A stretch of 64,000 nucleotides of DNA from Planctomyces sp. (GCA_019636235.1 JAHBXW010000011.1:1-64000), one strand, 5' to 3'; positions 45,379 through 54,701 are shown, numbered from the stretch's first letter. A program made the numbers and translations. Notes: generated by a model from the sequence alone, not told the origin.

Positions 45379-46707
45379 TCAATTCTCGCTGGAAGCCCCC
45401 GGCGACGAGGTCGCGCGCGTCCCGCTTCCCGCCGGATCCGACGCCGTCCCCCCTTCGGACAGCAGCCAGATCAGCGATTGTTCCATCTCGGCCGGCTTGA
45501 ACCCGAACGGGCCCCGGCCGCTCTTGTAAACCACCACGCCGGCGCGATCGATCACGTACAACCGGCTGGGCATCCCGCTATAGGCCTGCCCCGCAGCGTC
45601 GTCGATCGTGTCCACGACCATGTCCCACGGCAGGCGCAGCCGCGCCTGGCATTGCTGCGCGACCGACTCGCGCTCCGCCTGCGTCTGCGGCTGCGGCAGC
45701 GTCACGCCATGCGTCTCATTGACCGACAACTGCCAGCCGTCGGTCGGGTGCGCCTCGCGCACGTAGACGGTCAAAAACTCCGCCTGATCCCTGTAACGCC
45801 GGTGCACGCGCTCCACGTTCCCCGAGTGCGCGCGGAACGGACCGCAGGTGAAGTTCCCGAACACCAGCACCAGCGGCTTGTTCCGATGCCGCGAACGGAG
45901 ACTCACGTCCTCTAAACCGTCGTGCGTCCGCAGCGTGAAGTCCGGCGCCGTTTCGCCAATCGCCGGCCCCTCGTTCCACGCGCCGATCTCCTGACGGATC
46001 AGACCCTTCAGCAGCATTTCCCGCGTGGGGCCATCCGATCCCGGCCCGCTCGGCGGCCTCGGTGCGAAGGCCGCTTTCAGGTCGTCCAGGCTCAGTTCGC
46101 CGACCTTGTCGCGATCGAACTTCAGAAACAACGCGGCGATCTCCTCGTGCGTCAACTTGCCGTTGCCGTCCTCGTCCCCCCAGTAAAAGAGCTGGGTCAC
46201 GGGAGAACCGGCCAGCGCGTGCTCCTCCCACTTCAAATCCGCCGGATCGATGGCGCCGGAGGAATCCCGGTCAAGCCGCTGGAAATCGGCATCCGGCCCG
46301 GGGAACTCCTCGCGGACGATCTTGCCGTCCTGATCGAGGTCGTATCGGGCCGACAACGCCTCCCACGTGTAACGCGTCGTGCCCTGCGAGAGCGCGAACC
46401 AGCCATCCCGCGGCCCCATCTCGGCCCCCGTCAGAATCGCGTCCAGCATGGCCCGGGCTTCCGTCCCCTCGTCGAGCTTCTCAATCAGCTCGTCCGCGAT
46501 CCGCTGTTCCTCCTCGGACAGCGGCGGCGCTTCGGGCGGCGCGTCGTCCGTCCCGGCGTCTTCGGCCGACTCAGCGGGCGCGGGCTCGTTGGCCGACTCC
46601 GACTCGGACTCCGCGGCGTTCGCCATTCCGAACATCAATGCGGCCGCCAGCGGCGCCGACCACACGGAACGCGAGACAGGACGAAGCAGCAGGGATCGGA
46701 ATGACAT
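45379..46707 (-). CDS. EF-hand protein with iodothyronine deiodinase-like thioredoxin domain
   Basis: A 442-residue secreted protein from ATG 46707 (signal peptide ending AALMFGMANAA). After an acidic linker, four EF-hand loops are visible: DLDQDGKIVREE, DRDSSGAIDPAD, DEDGNGKLTHEE and DRDKVGELSLDD, which should bind Ca2+ (the last is degenerate). The C-terminal half is a thioredoxin fold of the deiodinase family: VFGNFTCGPFRAHSG with Cys288 where animal enzymes have selenocysteine, YVREAHPTDGWQL and SRLYVIDRAGVVVYKSGRGP. TGC codes for Cys here, so no selenocysteine. Substrate in bacteria is not established. The five-heme cytochrome gene follows on the same strand. Confidence 0.85.
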   Translation of the reverse strand: MSFRSLLLRPVSRSVWSAPLAAALMFGMANAAESESESANEPAPAESAEDAGTDDAPPEAPPLSEEEQRIADELIEKLDEGTEARAMLDAILTGAEMGPRDGWFALSQGTTRYTWEALSARYDLDQDGKIVREEFPGPDADFQRLDRDSSGAIDPADLKWEEHALAGSPVTQLFYWGDEDGNGKLTHEEIAALFLKFDRDKVGELSLDDLKAAFAPRPPSGPGSDGPTREMLLKGLIRQEIGAWNEGPAIGETAPDFTLRTHDGLEDVSLRSRHRNKPLVLVFGNFTCGPFRAHSGNVERVHRRYRDQAEFLTVYVREAHPTDGWQLSVNETHGVTLPQPQTQAERESVAQQCQARLRLPWDMVVDTIDDAAGQAYSGMPSRLYVIDRAGVVVYKSGRGPFGFKPAEMEQSLIWLLSEGGTASDPAGSGTRATSSPGASSEN

Positions 46708-46898
46708 GACAACCTTGCAGCCGGCCATGGGCGGCCGGAGGAAACGGAAACGGAAATCGGAGCCGACGGCTCCGGGGAGACGCACCGACTCAACCGGCGA
46801 CGCAGTCGGCTGAGTCCGGATGGCAGGCGCCCGGCGCCATGACGCGGGAGGCGCGCAGCGCAGCAACCGCAGCACGGACGTCCGCGGCCGCGAACGAT

Positions 46899-47366
46899 TC
46901 AGAGAGATTCCGGAGGCCGGAAGATCGGCCAGGCGACGCCCTCCAGGGCGAATGCCCGAGCGCCCGCTTCTCCCGGAAGAGCCGGGCGGCGTGGGGCGTG
47001 ACGATCGGCGGACGTCAGCATGCAAGGCAGACGGTCCGAATCGCTCCCCGGTGCGGGCGCGGTCGGCGTCGGTTCGAACGGCAGGTTCTGGCAGCCGGGG
47101 CCATCGCAGCGCGGCGCCAGGGGCAGCGGCATGCGGTTCGCCGGCGCCGGAACGGCGTCCGCCCTGATCTCGATGCGCGACAGCGGACTCGTCAGTTCGA
47201 TCCGCGACAGCCGGCTCGACAAATGGTCGCCGCAGGCTGCGTGCGCCGCGCCGGCATCCACCAGGACGACTGCGACCGCGACGCCAACCGCCAGCCCGAA
47301 CCGGGCCGGCAGGCGATTCGCGTCGCGCATCGAGGCGCGGCAGCTCGCTCGCAACAGGGATGTCAT
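46899..47366 (-). CDS. small secreted protein of unknown function
   Basis: A 155-residue frame. ATG 47366 or 47330 precedes a good signal peptide (RFGLAVGVAVAVVLVDAGAA, cleavage near AHA). The mature part contains CGDHL, a repeated-looking segment (SSRLSRIELTSPLSRIEIRA) and PRCDGPGCQNLPFEPTPTAP, a Cys-Pro-rich linker of the kind seen in planctomycete exported proteins. The tail after about residue 115 is low-complexity and may lie beyond the conserved part. It is 191 bases upstream of the deiodinase-like gene on the same strand. Function unknown. Confidence 0.55.
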   Translation of the reverse strand: MTSLLRASCRASMRDANRLPARFGLAVGVAVAVVLVDAGAAHAACGDHLSSRLSRIELTSPLSRIEIRADAVPAPANRMPLPLAPRCDGPGCQNLPFEPTPTAPAPGSDSDRLPCMLTSADRHAPRRPALPGEAGARAFALEGVAWPIFRPPESL

Positions 47367-47684
47367 ACGCGTCGTCCGGAGCATCGGCGGTTCGTGACGG
47401 AATCCGATGCCTCTGCTGCGATTATGCAGCGGGGGGGGCGGGCGTCAAGACTGACCGAATCGTCCGCGGAAGCCAGGTCGACTGAGTCAATTGGTCGGAC
47501 GTCGAGCGGCTTGAGCGTTCGCCCCCGTGAGATTGCAGCGATTTCCACTCTCCGCCGGCGCCGCGGCCGCCGGCTGTTTCCAGTTCGCGGCGGACGCTTT
47601 CGCGAGGACGGCGTCGCCGCGTACAGTCGCGTCTGCTGCTGCGACGCTGTCCGACGTTTTCTGCCGCCTCTCAGGCCCGCCGCC
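47367..47684. other. intergenic region, nothing recognised
   Basis: These 318 bases separate the divergent small secreted protein and the ABC ATPase gene. A G-run (GCGGGGGGGGCGGGC near 47429-47443) is the only visible oddity. No convincing promoter or RNA motif was seen. Confidence 0.4.
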
Positions 47685-48626
47685 ATGTCCGTTGTCCGAC
47701 TGCAGGAGATCGTCAAGGACTACGGGTCGTACCGCGCGCTCGATTCGGTGACCTGCGAGATCGGCGAGGGCGTGACGGGTCTGCTGGGGCCGAACGGCGC
47801 GGGCAAGTCGACGCTGATCAAGGTGTTGATGGGGCTGGTGCGGATCACGAAGGGGACCGGCGAGGTGCTGGGGATTCCGCTGGCGTCGGATCACCGGGCG
47901 ATCCGGGCGAGGATCGGCTACATGGCCGAGGACGACTGTTACATCCCCGGGCTGACGGGCGTGGAGATGGTCCAGTTCGCGGCACGGCTGTCGGGCATCC
48001 CGCCGATCGAGGCCCTGCGGCGGGCGCACGAGATCCTGGACTTCTGCGGGGCCGAGCAGGAGCGGTACCGCGAGGTCGACGGGTATTCGACCGGCATGCG
48101 GCAGAAACTGAAGTTCGCGCAGAGCATCGTCCACGATCCGGACCTGATGATTCTCGACGAGCCGACGGCGGGGCTGGATCCCGAGGAACGCAAACAGATG
48201 CTGAACCGCATCCGGGTGCTGTCGCAGCGCGCGGGGAAGGCGGTCCTGATTTCGACGCACATTCTTCCGGACGTGCAGGAGATCTGCGATTCGGTGGTGA
48301 TACTGGCGCGTGGGCGGGTGCGGCTGACGCAGGGTCTGGACATGCTGAAGCGGCCGTCGTCGCCGACGTATTATCTGCGCGGCAGCGGTCCGATGGAGGA
48401 GTTTCTGGCGCGGGCCCGCCAGGCGGGAATCGAACCGCAGCTCGATGAACAGGGCGTGGTTCGGCTGCCGAACGTCGATGCTTCGAATGTCGAACAGGTC
48501 TGGAGCTGGGCCCTGGAGACGGGCCTGGGCGTGCGGTCACTGGCGCCGGCGCGGAACACGCTGGAGGCGGTGTTCATGGAGGCGATCCGGGACAGCCGCG
48601 AGCCGGCCCAGGGGGACGAGAGCTGA
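47685..48626 (+). CDS. ABC transporter ATP-binding protein
   Basis: A 313-residue ABC ATPase from ATG 47685. It has Walker A LLGPNGAGKSTLIK (35-43), Q-loop region IGYMAEDDCYIPGL, signature YSTGMRQKLKFAQ (variant STGMR for LSGGQ), Walker B LMILDEPTAGLDP and the switch His in LISTHILPDVQE. The C-terminal 90 residues form the extra domain typical of DrrA/NatA-type exporters (ABC-2). The expected permease gene does not follow; the next gene is unrelated and 239 bases away, so the membrane partner must be elsewhere. Likely an exporter or membrane-remodelling ABC-2 system. Confidence 0.9.
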   Translation: MSVVRLQEIVKDYGSYRALDSVTCEIGEGVTGLLGPNGAGKSTLIKVLMGLVRITKGTGEVLGIPLASDHRAIRARIGYMAEDDCYIPGLTGVEMVQFAARLSGIPPIEALRRAHEILDFCGAEQERYREVDGYSTGMRQKLKFAQSIVHDPDLMILDEPTAGLDPEERKQMLNRIRVLSQRAGKAVLISTHILPDVQEICDSVVILARGRVRLTQGLDMLKRPSSPTYYLRGSGPMEEFLARARQAGIEPQLDEQGVVRLPNVDASNVEQVWSWALETGLGVRSLAPARNTLEAVFMEAIRDSREPAQGDES

Positions 48627-48713
48627 GGACCTGCCGTGGCGGGCGTCCGCAACAGGCTGTCAAGCGCTTTTTGGGAATTCGGCGACACTCGCGCGTGGGA
48701 CGGACAAGTTCGT

Positions 48714-48743
48714 TGCCACTGATCAAAAGTCGCCGATACACTG
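48714..48743 (+). promoter_or_regulatory. candidate sigma-70 promoter
   Basis: TTGCCA at 48714-48719 (5 of 6 matches to TTGACA) and TACACT at 48738-48743 (4 of 6 to TATAAT), separated by 18 bases. The pair is about 120 bases upstream of the ATG at 48866 of the three-gene operon. Plausible but not proven. Confidence 0.35.
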
Positions 48744-48865
48744 GCGGTCTCATACCTCAGCGCCAGCGGCCCCTGCGGCCGCGGCCCGCCAAATCGTTCG
48801 ACGCCTCCCCAGTGCGTCGTCCCGCCCAACGCCCCGCCTTGTCTGAACGTCCTGAAGGACCGCCG

Positions 48866-51283
48866 ATGAACGTAAGACTGGTCTGCCTGTGCGGCGCCAT
48901 GTGTCTGGCCGCCGCGGCCGATGCCGCGGAGTTGACTGAACTCCGAGTCGCGCCGACCAGCGTGAACCTCAGCACCGCGCGGGACCGTCAGTCCGTGGCC
49001 GTGCAGGCGTTCTACTCGGACGGCGTCACCCGGGATGTCGCCGGTGAAGCGGCCTGGACTGTGGCCGCCCCGGACGTCGCGCGGATCGACGGTCGGACCT
49101 TGTATCCCGCCGGCGACGGCACGACGGAACTGAAGATCTCGTTCGAAGGCCGCGACGTCGTCGTTCCGGTCGTCGTCGAGCGCGCCGCCGAACAGACGCC
49201 CGTCAGCTTCAAGCTGGACGTGATGCCGGTGTTCATGAAGGCCGGCTGCAACTCCGGCAGCTGCCATGGCGCGGCCCGCGGCAAGGACGGGTTCCGCCTG
49301 TCGCTGTTCGGCTACGACGCGGACGGCGACCATTACCGGATCACGCGCGAGCAGAGCGGCCGTCGGATCGACCTGGCGATTCCGTCCGCGAGCCTGATGG
49401 TCGAGAAGTCGGTCGGCGACGTGCCGCACACCGGCGGCAAGCGGTTCGCGGCCGATTCGGAACTCAACGCCATGCTGGTCTCCTGGATCGGGGCCGGCTG
49501 CCCGCAGGATCCGCAGGATGTCGCCTGGTGCACGAGCATCGAGTTGTTCCCCGAGAACGGCGTGCTCGATGGCGACGGCGAGACGCAGCAGCTGACGGTG
49601 CTCGCGAAATACTCCGACGGCACGGACCGGGACGTGACGCATCTGTCGGTGTTTCTGACCAACAATGAGACGTCGGCCGCGGTGTCGCAGGACGGACTCG
49701 TGACGGCCGGGGCCCGCGGCGAAGCCTTCGTGATGGCCCGCTTCGCGACGCACACCGTCGGCTCGCAGTTCATCGTGATTCCCAAGGGCCTCAAGTACGA
49801 ACAGCAGCCCGACGCTCCGTCGAACTACATCGACGAATTCGTGGCCGCCAAGCTGCAGAAGCTGCGGATGCACCCGTCCGGCTTGTGTTCGGACGAGGAG
49901 TTTCTGCGGCGGGTGTCGATCGACCTGGTCGGCCTGACGCCCTCGCGCGAAGAGTACGCGGCGTTCCTCGCGGACTCCGATCCGGACAAGCGGGCGCGGA
50001 AGGTGGACGAACTGCTGGAGCGCAAGGAATTCACCGAGCTGTGGGTCTCCAAGTGGGCCGAATGGCTGATGATGCGGTCCAGCCAGATCGTGTCCTACAA
50101 GTCGATCGTGCTGTACTACCAGTGGCTGAGCGATCAGATCGCGAAGAACGTGCCCCTGGACGAGATGGTGCAGGACCTGCTGGGAGCGACGGGCGGGACG
50201 TTCAAGACTCCGCAGACGAACTTTTACGAGACGGAGCGGGACCGCCTGAAGGTGGCGGAGAACGTGGCCCAAATCTTCATGGGCATGCGGATTCAGTGCG
50301 CCCAGTGCCACAACCATCCGTTCGATCGCTGGACGCAGGACGACTATTACAACTTCGCGGCCTTCTTTGCCCAGGTGGGGCGGAAGGCGGCTGAGGACCC
50401 GCGCGAGCAGATCATCTTCAACGCCGGCGGCGGCGAGGTGCAGCACGTAGTGACGGGGCAGAATGCGGTTCCGCACTTCCTGGGAGGCGGCAAGGCCGAA
50501 ACGGCCGGCAAGGACCGTCGCGAGGTGCTCGCCGGCTGGCTGGCCTCGCCCGAGAACCCATACTTCGCCCGGAACTTCGCGAACCGCGTGTGGCAGCACT
50601 TCTTCGGCATCGGCATCGTTGAGCCGGTGGACGATGTGCGGATCAGCAACCCGGCGTCCAATCCGGAGCTGCTGGACGAGCTGGCGCGGCGGTTCACCGA
50701 TTCCCGGTACGACTTCAAGCAACTGGTGCGGGACATCTGCAACTCGAAGACCTATCAGCGGTCGACCGGCCGGAACGAATCGAACCAGACCGACGAGCTG
50801 AACTTCGCGCATCAGAACATCCGCCGGATCAAGGCGGAGTCCATGCTGGACATCATCAGCCAGGTGACGGACACGAAGGACAAGTTCCGGGGCCTGCCGT
50901 TGGGGGCCCGGGCGGTGCAGATCGCGGACGGTGCGACGAGCGACTACTTCCTGACGACGTTCGGCCGGGCGACGCGGGAGACGGCCTGCTCCTGCGAAGT
51001 GAAGATGGAGCCGACCCTGTCGCAGGCGCTGCACCTGATGAACGGCGACGTCGTAAACAACAAGATCGCCGCGGGCGGGGTGATTGACGCGTTGAGCCAG
51101 GGGGACCGCCCGCCGCTGGACGTGGTGGCCGACCTGTACATCACCTGTCTGTCGCGGCGCCCGACCGAGGAGGAGCTGGCGACGCTGTCGCCGATGTTCG
51201 CCGAGGGGAGCGACGTGAAAAAGGCTTTGGAGGATGTGTTCTGGGCGCTCCTGAACAGCCGAGAAATGTTGTTCAATCACTAG
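48866..51283 (+). CDS. BIG2-PSD1-type planctomycete cytochrome protein (DUF1549-DUF1553)
   Basis: An 805-residue secreted protein with signal peptide MNVRLVCLCGAMCLAAAADA. Two Ig-like BIG2 domains (about 25-105 and 235-320) flank a segment with CNSGSCHG (Cys128-His134, a CX4CH variant of the heme motif). DUF1549 follows (NYIDEFVAAKLQKLRMHPSG, with CAQCHNHPFDRW near 477), then DUF1553 (VLAGWLASPENPYFARNFAN; AHQNIRRIKAESMLDIIS; MEPTLSQALHLMNGDVV). It is a different architecture from the PSD1 protein at 17271-19637. It is the first gene of an operon with a DUF2314 and a WD40-cytochrome gene, without DUF1501. Function unknown. Confidence 0.9.
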   Translation: MNVRLVCLCGAMCLAAAADAAELTELRVAPTSVNLSTARDRQSVAVQAFYSDGVTRDVAGEAAWTVAAPDVARIDGRTLYPAGDGTTELKISFEGRDVVVPVVVERAAEQTPVSFKLDVMPVFMKAGCNSGSCHGAARGKDGFRLSLFGYDADGDHYRITREQSGRRIDLAIPSASLMVEKSVGDVPHTGGKRFAADSELNAMLVSWIGAGCPQDPQDVAWCTSIELFPENGVLDGDGETQQLTVLAKYSDGTDRDVTHLSVFLTNNETSAAVSQDGLVTAGARGEAFVMARFATHTVGSQFIVIPKGLKYEQQPDAPSNYIDEFVAAKLQKLRMHPSGLCSDEEFLRRVSIDLVGLTPSREEYAAFLADSDPDKRARKVDELLERKEFTELWVSKWAEWLMMRSSQIVSYKSIVLYYQWLSDQIAKNVPLDEMVQDLLGATGGTFKTPQTNFYETERDRLKVAENVAQIFMGMRIQCAQCHNHPFDRWTQDDYYNFAAFFAQVGRKAAEDPREQIIFNAGGGEVQHVVTGQNAVPHFLGGGKAETAGKDRREVLAGWLASPENPYFARNFANRVWQHFFGIGIVEPVDDVRISNPASNPELLDELARRFTDSRYDFKQLVRDICNSKTYQRSTGRNESNQTDELNFAHQNIRRIKAESMLDIISQVTDTKDKFRGLPLGARAVQIADGATSDYFLTTFGRATRETACSCEVKMEPTLSQALHLMNGDVVNNKIAAGGVIDALSQGDRPPLDVVADLYITCLSRRPTEEELATLSPMFAEGSDVKKALEDVFWALLNSREMLFNH

Positions 51284-51364
51284 GGGTCGCCGCGGCCCGC
51301 CGGGTCGCCGCGAATGCCTGCAAGGTCAACCGCTCAAACACGTTATGCACGGAGGATTGACGCC

Positions 51365-51946
51365 ATGATTTCACTCGCCCGTTGGACCCGAAGCGAACGC
51401 CGCAGCCTGCTTCTGGGCAGCGCGCTGTGCGTCGCCGGCACGACCGGCATGTTCGGACTGTTCTCCGGAGATTCGATCGGCGCGGACGGACAGCGTCCCC
51501 GCGACCGCCGCAAAGCGGAAATTCAGCGGACGGCCGGCGAAGAGGCCGCTGCGGCCGAGTACGCCGCGAAGATGGAAGCCGCCATGGACCAGGCGTCCGA
51601 GAAGCTGGACGATTTCATCGCGGCCCTGAAGAAGCCGGCGGCGACGCAGAAGGACTTCTCGGTGAAGTACCTGGTCGAGCAGGGGGAGGCCGGGGAATAC
51701 CTGTGGGTCAATGAAGTGAAGTTCGACGGCAAGAAGTTCACGGGGAAGGTCGCCAACCATCCGCAGGTCGTGAAGACCCTGAAATTCGGCCAGCAGGTGG
51801 CCCTGCAGGAGGACGAAATCGACGACTGGATGTACGTCGACGACGGCAAGCTGAAGGGCGGGTTCACGATTCGCGCACAGCGGGAAATGCTGAAGGGCGC
51901 GGACCGCAAGAAGTTCGACGAGCAGTTCAAGTTCACGTTTGAGTAA
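51365..51946 (+). CDS. exported DUF2314 family protein
   Basis: A 193-residue protein. The N-terminus has a basic/hydrophobic segment (RRSLLLGSALCVAGTTGMFG) that could be a signal or anchor, then a charged helix (EEAAAAEYAAKMEAAMDQAS). The DUF2314 domain is clear: GEYLWVNEVKFDGKKFTGKV, DEIDDWMYVDDGKLKGG and FTIRAQREML. The start at ATG 51365 follows CGGAGGATTGACGCC. It sits between the BIG2-PSD1 and WD40 genes on the same strand, so it is probably a third component of that exported system. A homologous DUF2314 fragment lies at the start of the window. Confidence 0.82.
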   Translation: MISLARWTRSERRSLLLGSALCVAGTTGMFGLFSGDSIGADGQRPRDRRKAEIQRTAGEEAAAAEYAAKMEAAMDQASEKLDDFIAALKKPAATQKDFSVKYLVEQGEAGEYLWVNEVKFDGKKFTGKVANHPQVVKTLKFGQQVALQEDEIDDWMYVDDGKLKGGFTIRAQREMLKGADRKKFDEQFKFTFE

Positions 51947-52038
51947 TCGAGCGGCGTCGGACCGCGGATGCCGGCCCGGGCGCGAGAGCGTTCCGGGCCG
52001 TTCCCGGCCGGCCCGTTGCAACGACCCAGGTCGCCGCC

Positions 52039-53991
52039 ATGTTTCGATCCGCTGTTGTGGTGTGTCTCGTCAGCAGTGCCGCTGTCGTCGTCGCGGAGGA
52101 CGCCCCGGCTGAGAAAGTGACGTACGCCGACCACGCGCTGCCGGTGCTGCGCCAGCGGTGCGGATCGTGCCACAACGCGAACGACAAGAAGGGGGGCCTG
52201 GTCGTCGACAACTACGCCGCGCTGCTGGCGGGCGGTTCGTCGGGGCCGGTGCTGGAAGGCGGCGATCTTTCGGCCAGCTATCTCTGGAATCTGGTGAACC
52301 ATGATTCCGAGCCGAAGATGCCGCCCAACAGCGACAAGCTGCCGCAGGCGGAACTTGACGTCCTGAGCAAGTGGATCGAAGGGGGCCTGCTCGAGAAGTC
52401 GGACAGCGTCGCCAAAATCCGGATGACGAAGTCGCTGGCCAAAATTGAAGTCAGCGGCGCGCGGCCGGAATCCATTGCGATGCCGGATCGCTACCTCGGC
52501 GAACCGAAAGTGCTGTCGGAATCGTCGAACGCGGTGACGGCGCTGGCGGTCAGCCCCTGGGCGCCGCTGGCGGCCGTGTCGGGACACCGGCAGATCGCGC
52601 TGTGGAACACGGCGACGTTCGAGTTGCTGGGCGTGCTCGATTATCCGGAAGGTCAGCCGCACATTCTGAAGTTCAGCCGGAACGGGTCGCTGCTGCTGGC
52701 GGGGGGCGGCCGGGGCGGGGCGTCGGGACGCGTCGTGGTGTTCGACGTCGCGACGGGCGAGCGCGAGGTCGAGGTGGGCGATGAGTATGACGTCGTCCTG
52801 GGCGCGGACATCAGCCCCGATCAGACGCAGATCGCCCTGGGCGGCCCCAAGAAAATGCTCCGCGTCTACGCGACGGAAACGGGCGAACTGCTGTACGAAA
52901 TGAAGAAGCACACCGACTGGATCACGGCGGTGGAGTACAGCCCGGATGGCGTGCTGCTCGCCTCGGGCGACCGCGCGAACGGCCTGGTCGTGTGGGAGAG
53001 CTTCACGGGGCGGGAGTTCTACACCTTGAACGGCCACCAGGGGGCGGTGAACGATGTGTCGTGGCGTCCGGACAGCAACGTGCTGGCCTCGGCCAGCGAG
53101 GACAACACGATCCGGCTGTGGGAGATGACGAACGGAACGCAGGTGAAGTCCTGGAATGCTCATGGCGGCGCCGCGGCGGTGGATTACACCCGGGACGGCC
53201 GGCTGGTTTCCACGGGGCGCGACCGCGTTGTGAGGCTGTGGAACGGAGACGGTGGCCAGGAGAAGGAATTCGGCGGCATGGCGGACGTCGGCCTGGAGGT
53301 CGCGTTCGACAACGAAAGCGAACGCGTCCTTGGCGGCGACTGGACCGGCACGGTGCGGATCTGGAACGTCGCGGACGGCTCGGAGCTGTTCCAGTTCCGG
53401 ACCAGCCCGGAACCGGCGTCCGTTCGAATGACCGCCCTCCTGCAGCAGATCGAACAGGCGGAGACGCAGGCGGCGCAGCAGACGGCGGCCGTGACGTCGC
53501 TGACCGAGGCGCTGGCGCCGCTGAAAGCGGCAGCCGACATGGCGGCGGCCGAGGCGGCGGCGGCGGCGACGACGCGTGAGGAATCCATTTCGGCTCGCGC
53601 GGCGGCGGATGCGGTGCTGGCCGAGAAGCAGGCGGCGGTCGCGGCGGCGGAAGAAGCGCTGGTCGCGGCCCGCGCGGCGTATGAGAAGGCGATCCTCGAG
53701 AAGGATGCCGTGGCGCGGACGCAGTCGGCGGCCGACTCGCAATTGGCGGCCGCGAAAGACGCCGAAGCGGCCGCGACGCAGATGGCCGCGGAGAAACAGG
53801 CGGCCGCAGAAGCGGCCGCGGCCGCGGCGAATGGGACCGACGAGCAGCGACAGGCGCTGGCGGCCGCGCGGGCGGCGGCTCAAGCGGCCTCGGAGCGGGC
53901 TGCGACGCTGAAGGCTCAGCGGGAACGGCTCGAAGCCATCATTCAGGCCGCGTTGCAGGGCGAAGCCAACCAGCAGGCGTCGGCGAACTGA
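52039..53991 (+). CDS. secreted cytochrome c - WD40 protein with Ala-rich coiled coil
   Basis: A 650-residue protein. The signal peptide (MFRSAVVVCLVSSAAVVVAE) is followed by a cytochrome c domain with CGSCHNANDKKGGLVVDNY and a distal Met in EPKMPPNSDKL. WD40-type repeats (about 150-440) end in LWNT, VVWESF, IRLWEMTNG, VVRLWNG and VRIWNVADG, probably a seven-blade propeller. The last 200 residues are a long alanine/glutamate-rich coiled coil (AAATQMAAEKQAAAEAAAAA). This is the third gene of the operon and presumably acts with the BIG2-PSD1 protein outside the cytoplasm. Function not established. Confidence 0.88.
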   Translation: MFRSAVVVCLVSSAAVVVAEDAPAEKVTYADHALPVLRQRCGSCHNANDKKGGLVVDNYAALLAGGSSGPVLEGGDLSASYLWNLVNHDSEPKMPPNSDKLPQAELDVLSKWIEGGLLEKSDSVAKIRMTKSLAKIEVSGARPESIAMPDRYLGEPKVLSESSNAVTALAVSPWAPLAAVSGHRQIALWNTATFELLGVLDYPEGQPHILKFSRNGSLLLAGGGRGGASGRVVVFDVATGEREVEVGDEYDVVLGADISPDQTQIALGGPKKMLRVYATETGELLYEMKKHTDWITAVEYSPDGVLLASGDRANGLVVWESFTGREFYTLNGHQGAVNDVSWRPDSNVLASASEDNTIRLWEMTNGTQVKSWNAHGGAAAVDYTRDGRLVSTGRDRVVRLWNGDGGQEKEFGGMADVGLEVAFDNESERVLGGDWTGTVRIWNVADGSELFQFRTSPEPASVRMTALLQQIEQAETQAAQQTAAVTSLTEALAPLKAAADMAAAEAAAAATTREESISARAAADAVLAEKQAAVAAAEEALVAARAAYEKAILEKDAVARTQSAADSQLAAAKDAEAAATQMAAEKQAAAEAAAAAANGTDEQRQALAAARAAAQAASERAATLKAQRERLEAIIQAALQGEANQQASAN

Positions 53992-54410
53992 GTTCGCGAG
54001 GGAGTGGATTGGCTGGACGCCGACGGGTCCTGATGCCGATCAACAGGGTGAGGAGTGCGTCGTGCCAGCCCCATGCTGACGGGGCCGGTCGGCTGAGTCG
54101 CCGACCATCGATTCTCTCCCGTAAGGACTTTTGATCCTCAGGCACGACGCCGCAGTCGCGACAGGTTCCGCCCCATCGGCGGGCCTCCGGCGGGACTGTG
54201 TTCAGCCAGGATGGTTGCGTTGGAGCAACCATGATCCATTCCGATTCCGGCTCGTCCCGCGGCAACAACTTCTCTTCCCGCAAGGGCTTTCGTGGCCGTG
54301 GCAAACGCCCGTTGTCCCCCGGCGTGGTGCTGCGGTATGATCCCGCCGATGCGCTGGCCGATTCCGACCCCAAGGGGACAGGCGGTGCAGAATTTTCGAA
54401 GGACGCCGAC
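53992..54410. other. flgM upstream region
   Basis: This 419-base gap contains a small perfect hairpin: ATGGTTGC (54211-54218), loop GTTGGA, GCAACCAT (54225-54232). A weak GCCGATTC near 54357 is reminiscent of a sigma-28 -10 element, but no matching -35 was seen. Nothing else recognised. Confidence 0.4.
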
Positions 54411-54701
54411 ATGGAAGTGACGGGCGCCGGTTTTGTGGGGGGCGCAGGTTCCGTCCGCCCGATTCAACCGCTGTCGACGGGAGGCGTTGCGCCTTCCGCG
54501 GCCTCGGGGCTGCAGGCTCCGCGGGATGAAATCCTGATCTCGGACGCGGCCCGCTCGTTGAGCGAAATGCAGATGGACCCTCAGGTCCGCGCGGCGCGGC
54601 TCGCGGAAATCCGCTCGGCGATCGAATCCGGAACGTATGACACCCCGCAGCGGCTGGAAGCGGCCATCGAGAAGATGATCGCCGGCTGGCAGCGGCACTG
54701 A
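54411..54701 (+). CDS. flgM: anti-sigma-28 factor FlgM
   Basis: A 96-residue protein from ATG 54411, preceded by GAAGGA. It starts MEVTGAGFVGGAGSVRPIQP and has the FlgM C-terminal helices: DEILISDAARSLSEMQMD, then RAARLAEIRSAIESGTYDTP and QRLEAAIEKMIAGW. FlgM binds and inhibits the flagellar sigma factor FliA until the hook is complete, then is exported. It implies that the organism has flagella (swarmer stage). No other flagellar gene is in the window. Confidence 0.85.
   Translation: MEVTGAGFVGGAGSVRPIQPLSTGGVAPSAASGLQAPRDEILISDAARSLSEMQMDPQVRAARLAEIRSAIESGTYDTPQRLEAAIEKMIAGWQRH

Noticed and set aside
43076-45529. Long plus-strand frame opposite the multiheme cytochrome
   Set aside because: The minus strand has five CXXCH motifs, signal and membrane segments; the plus frame is Arg/His/Val-rich without any feature.
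54330-54375. Sigma-28 promoter upstream of flgM
   Set aside because: A weak -10-like GCCGATTC exists, but no TAAA-type -35 at the right distance.
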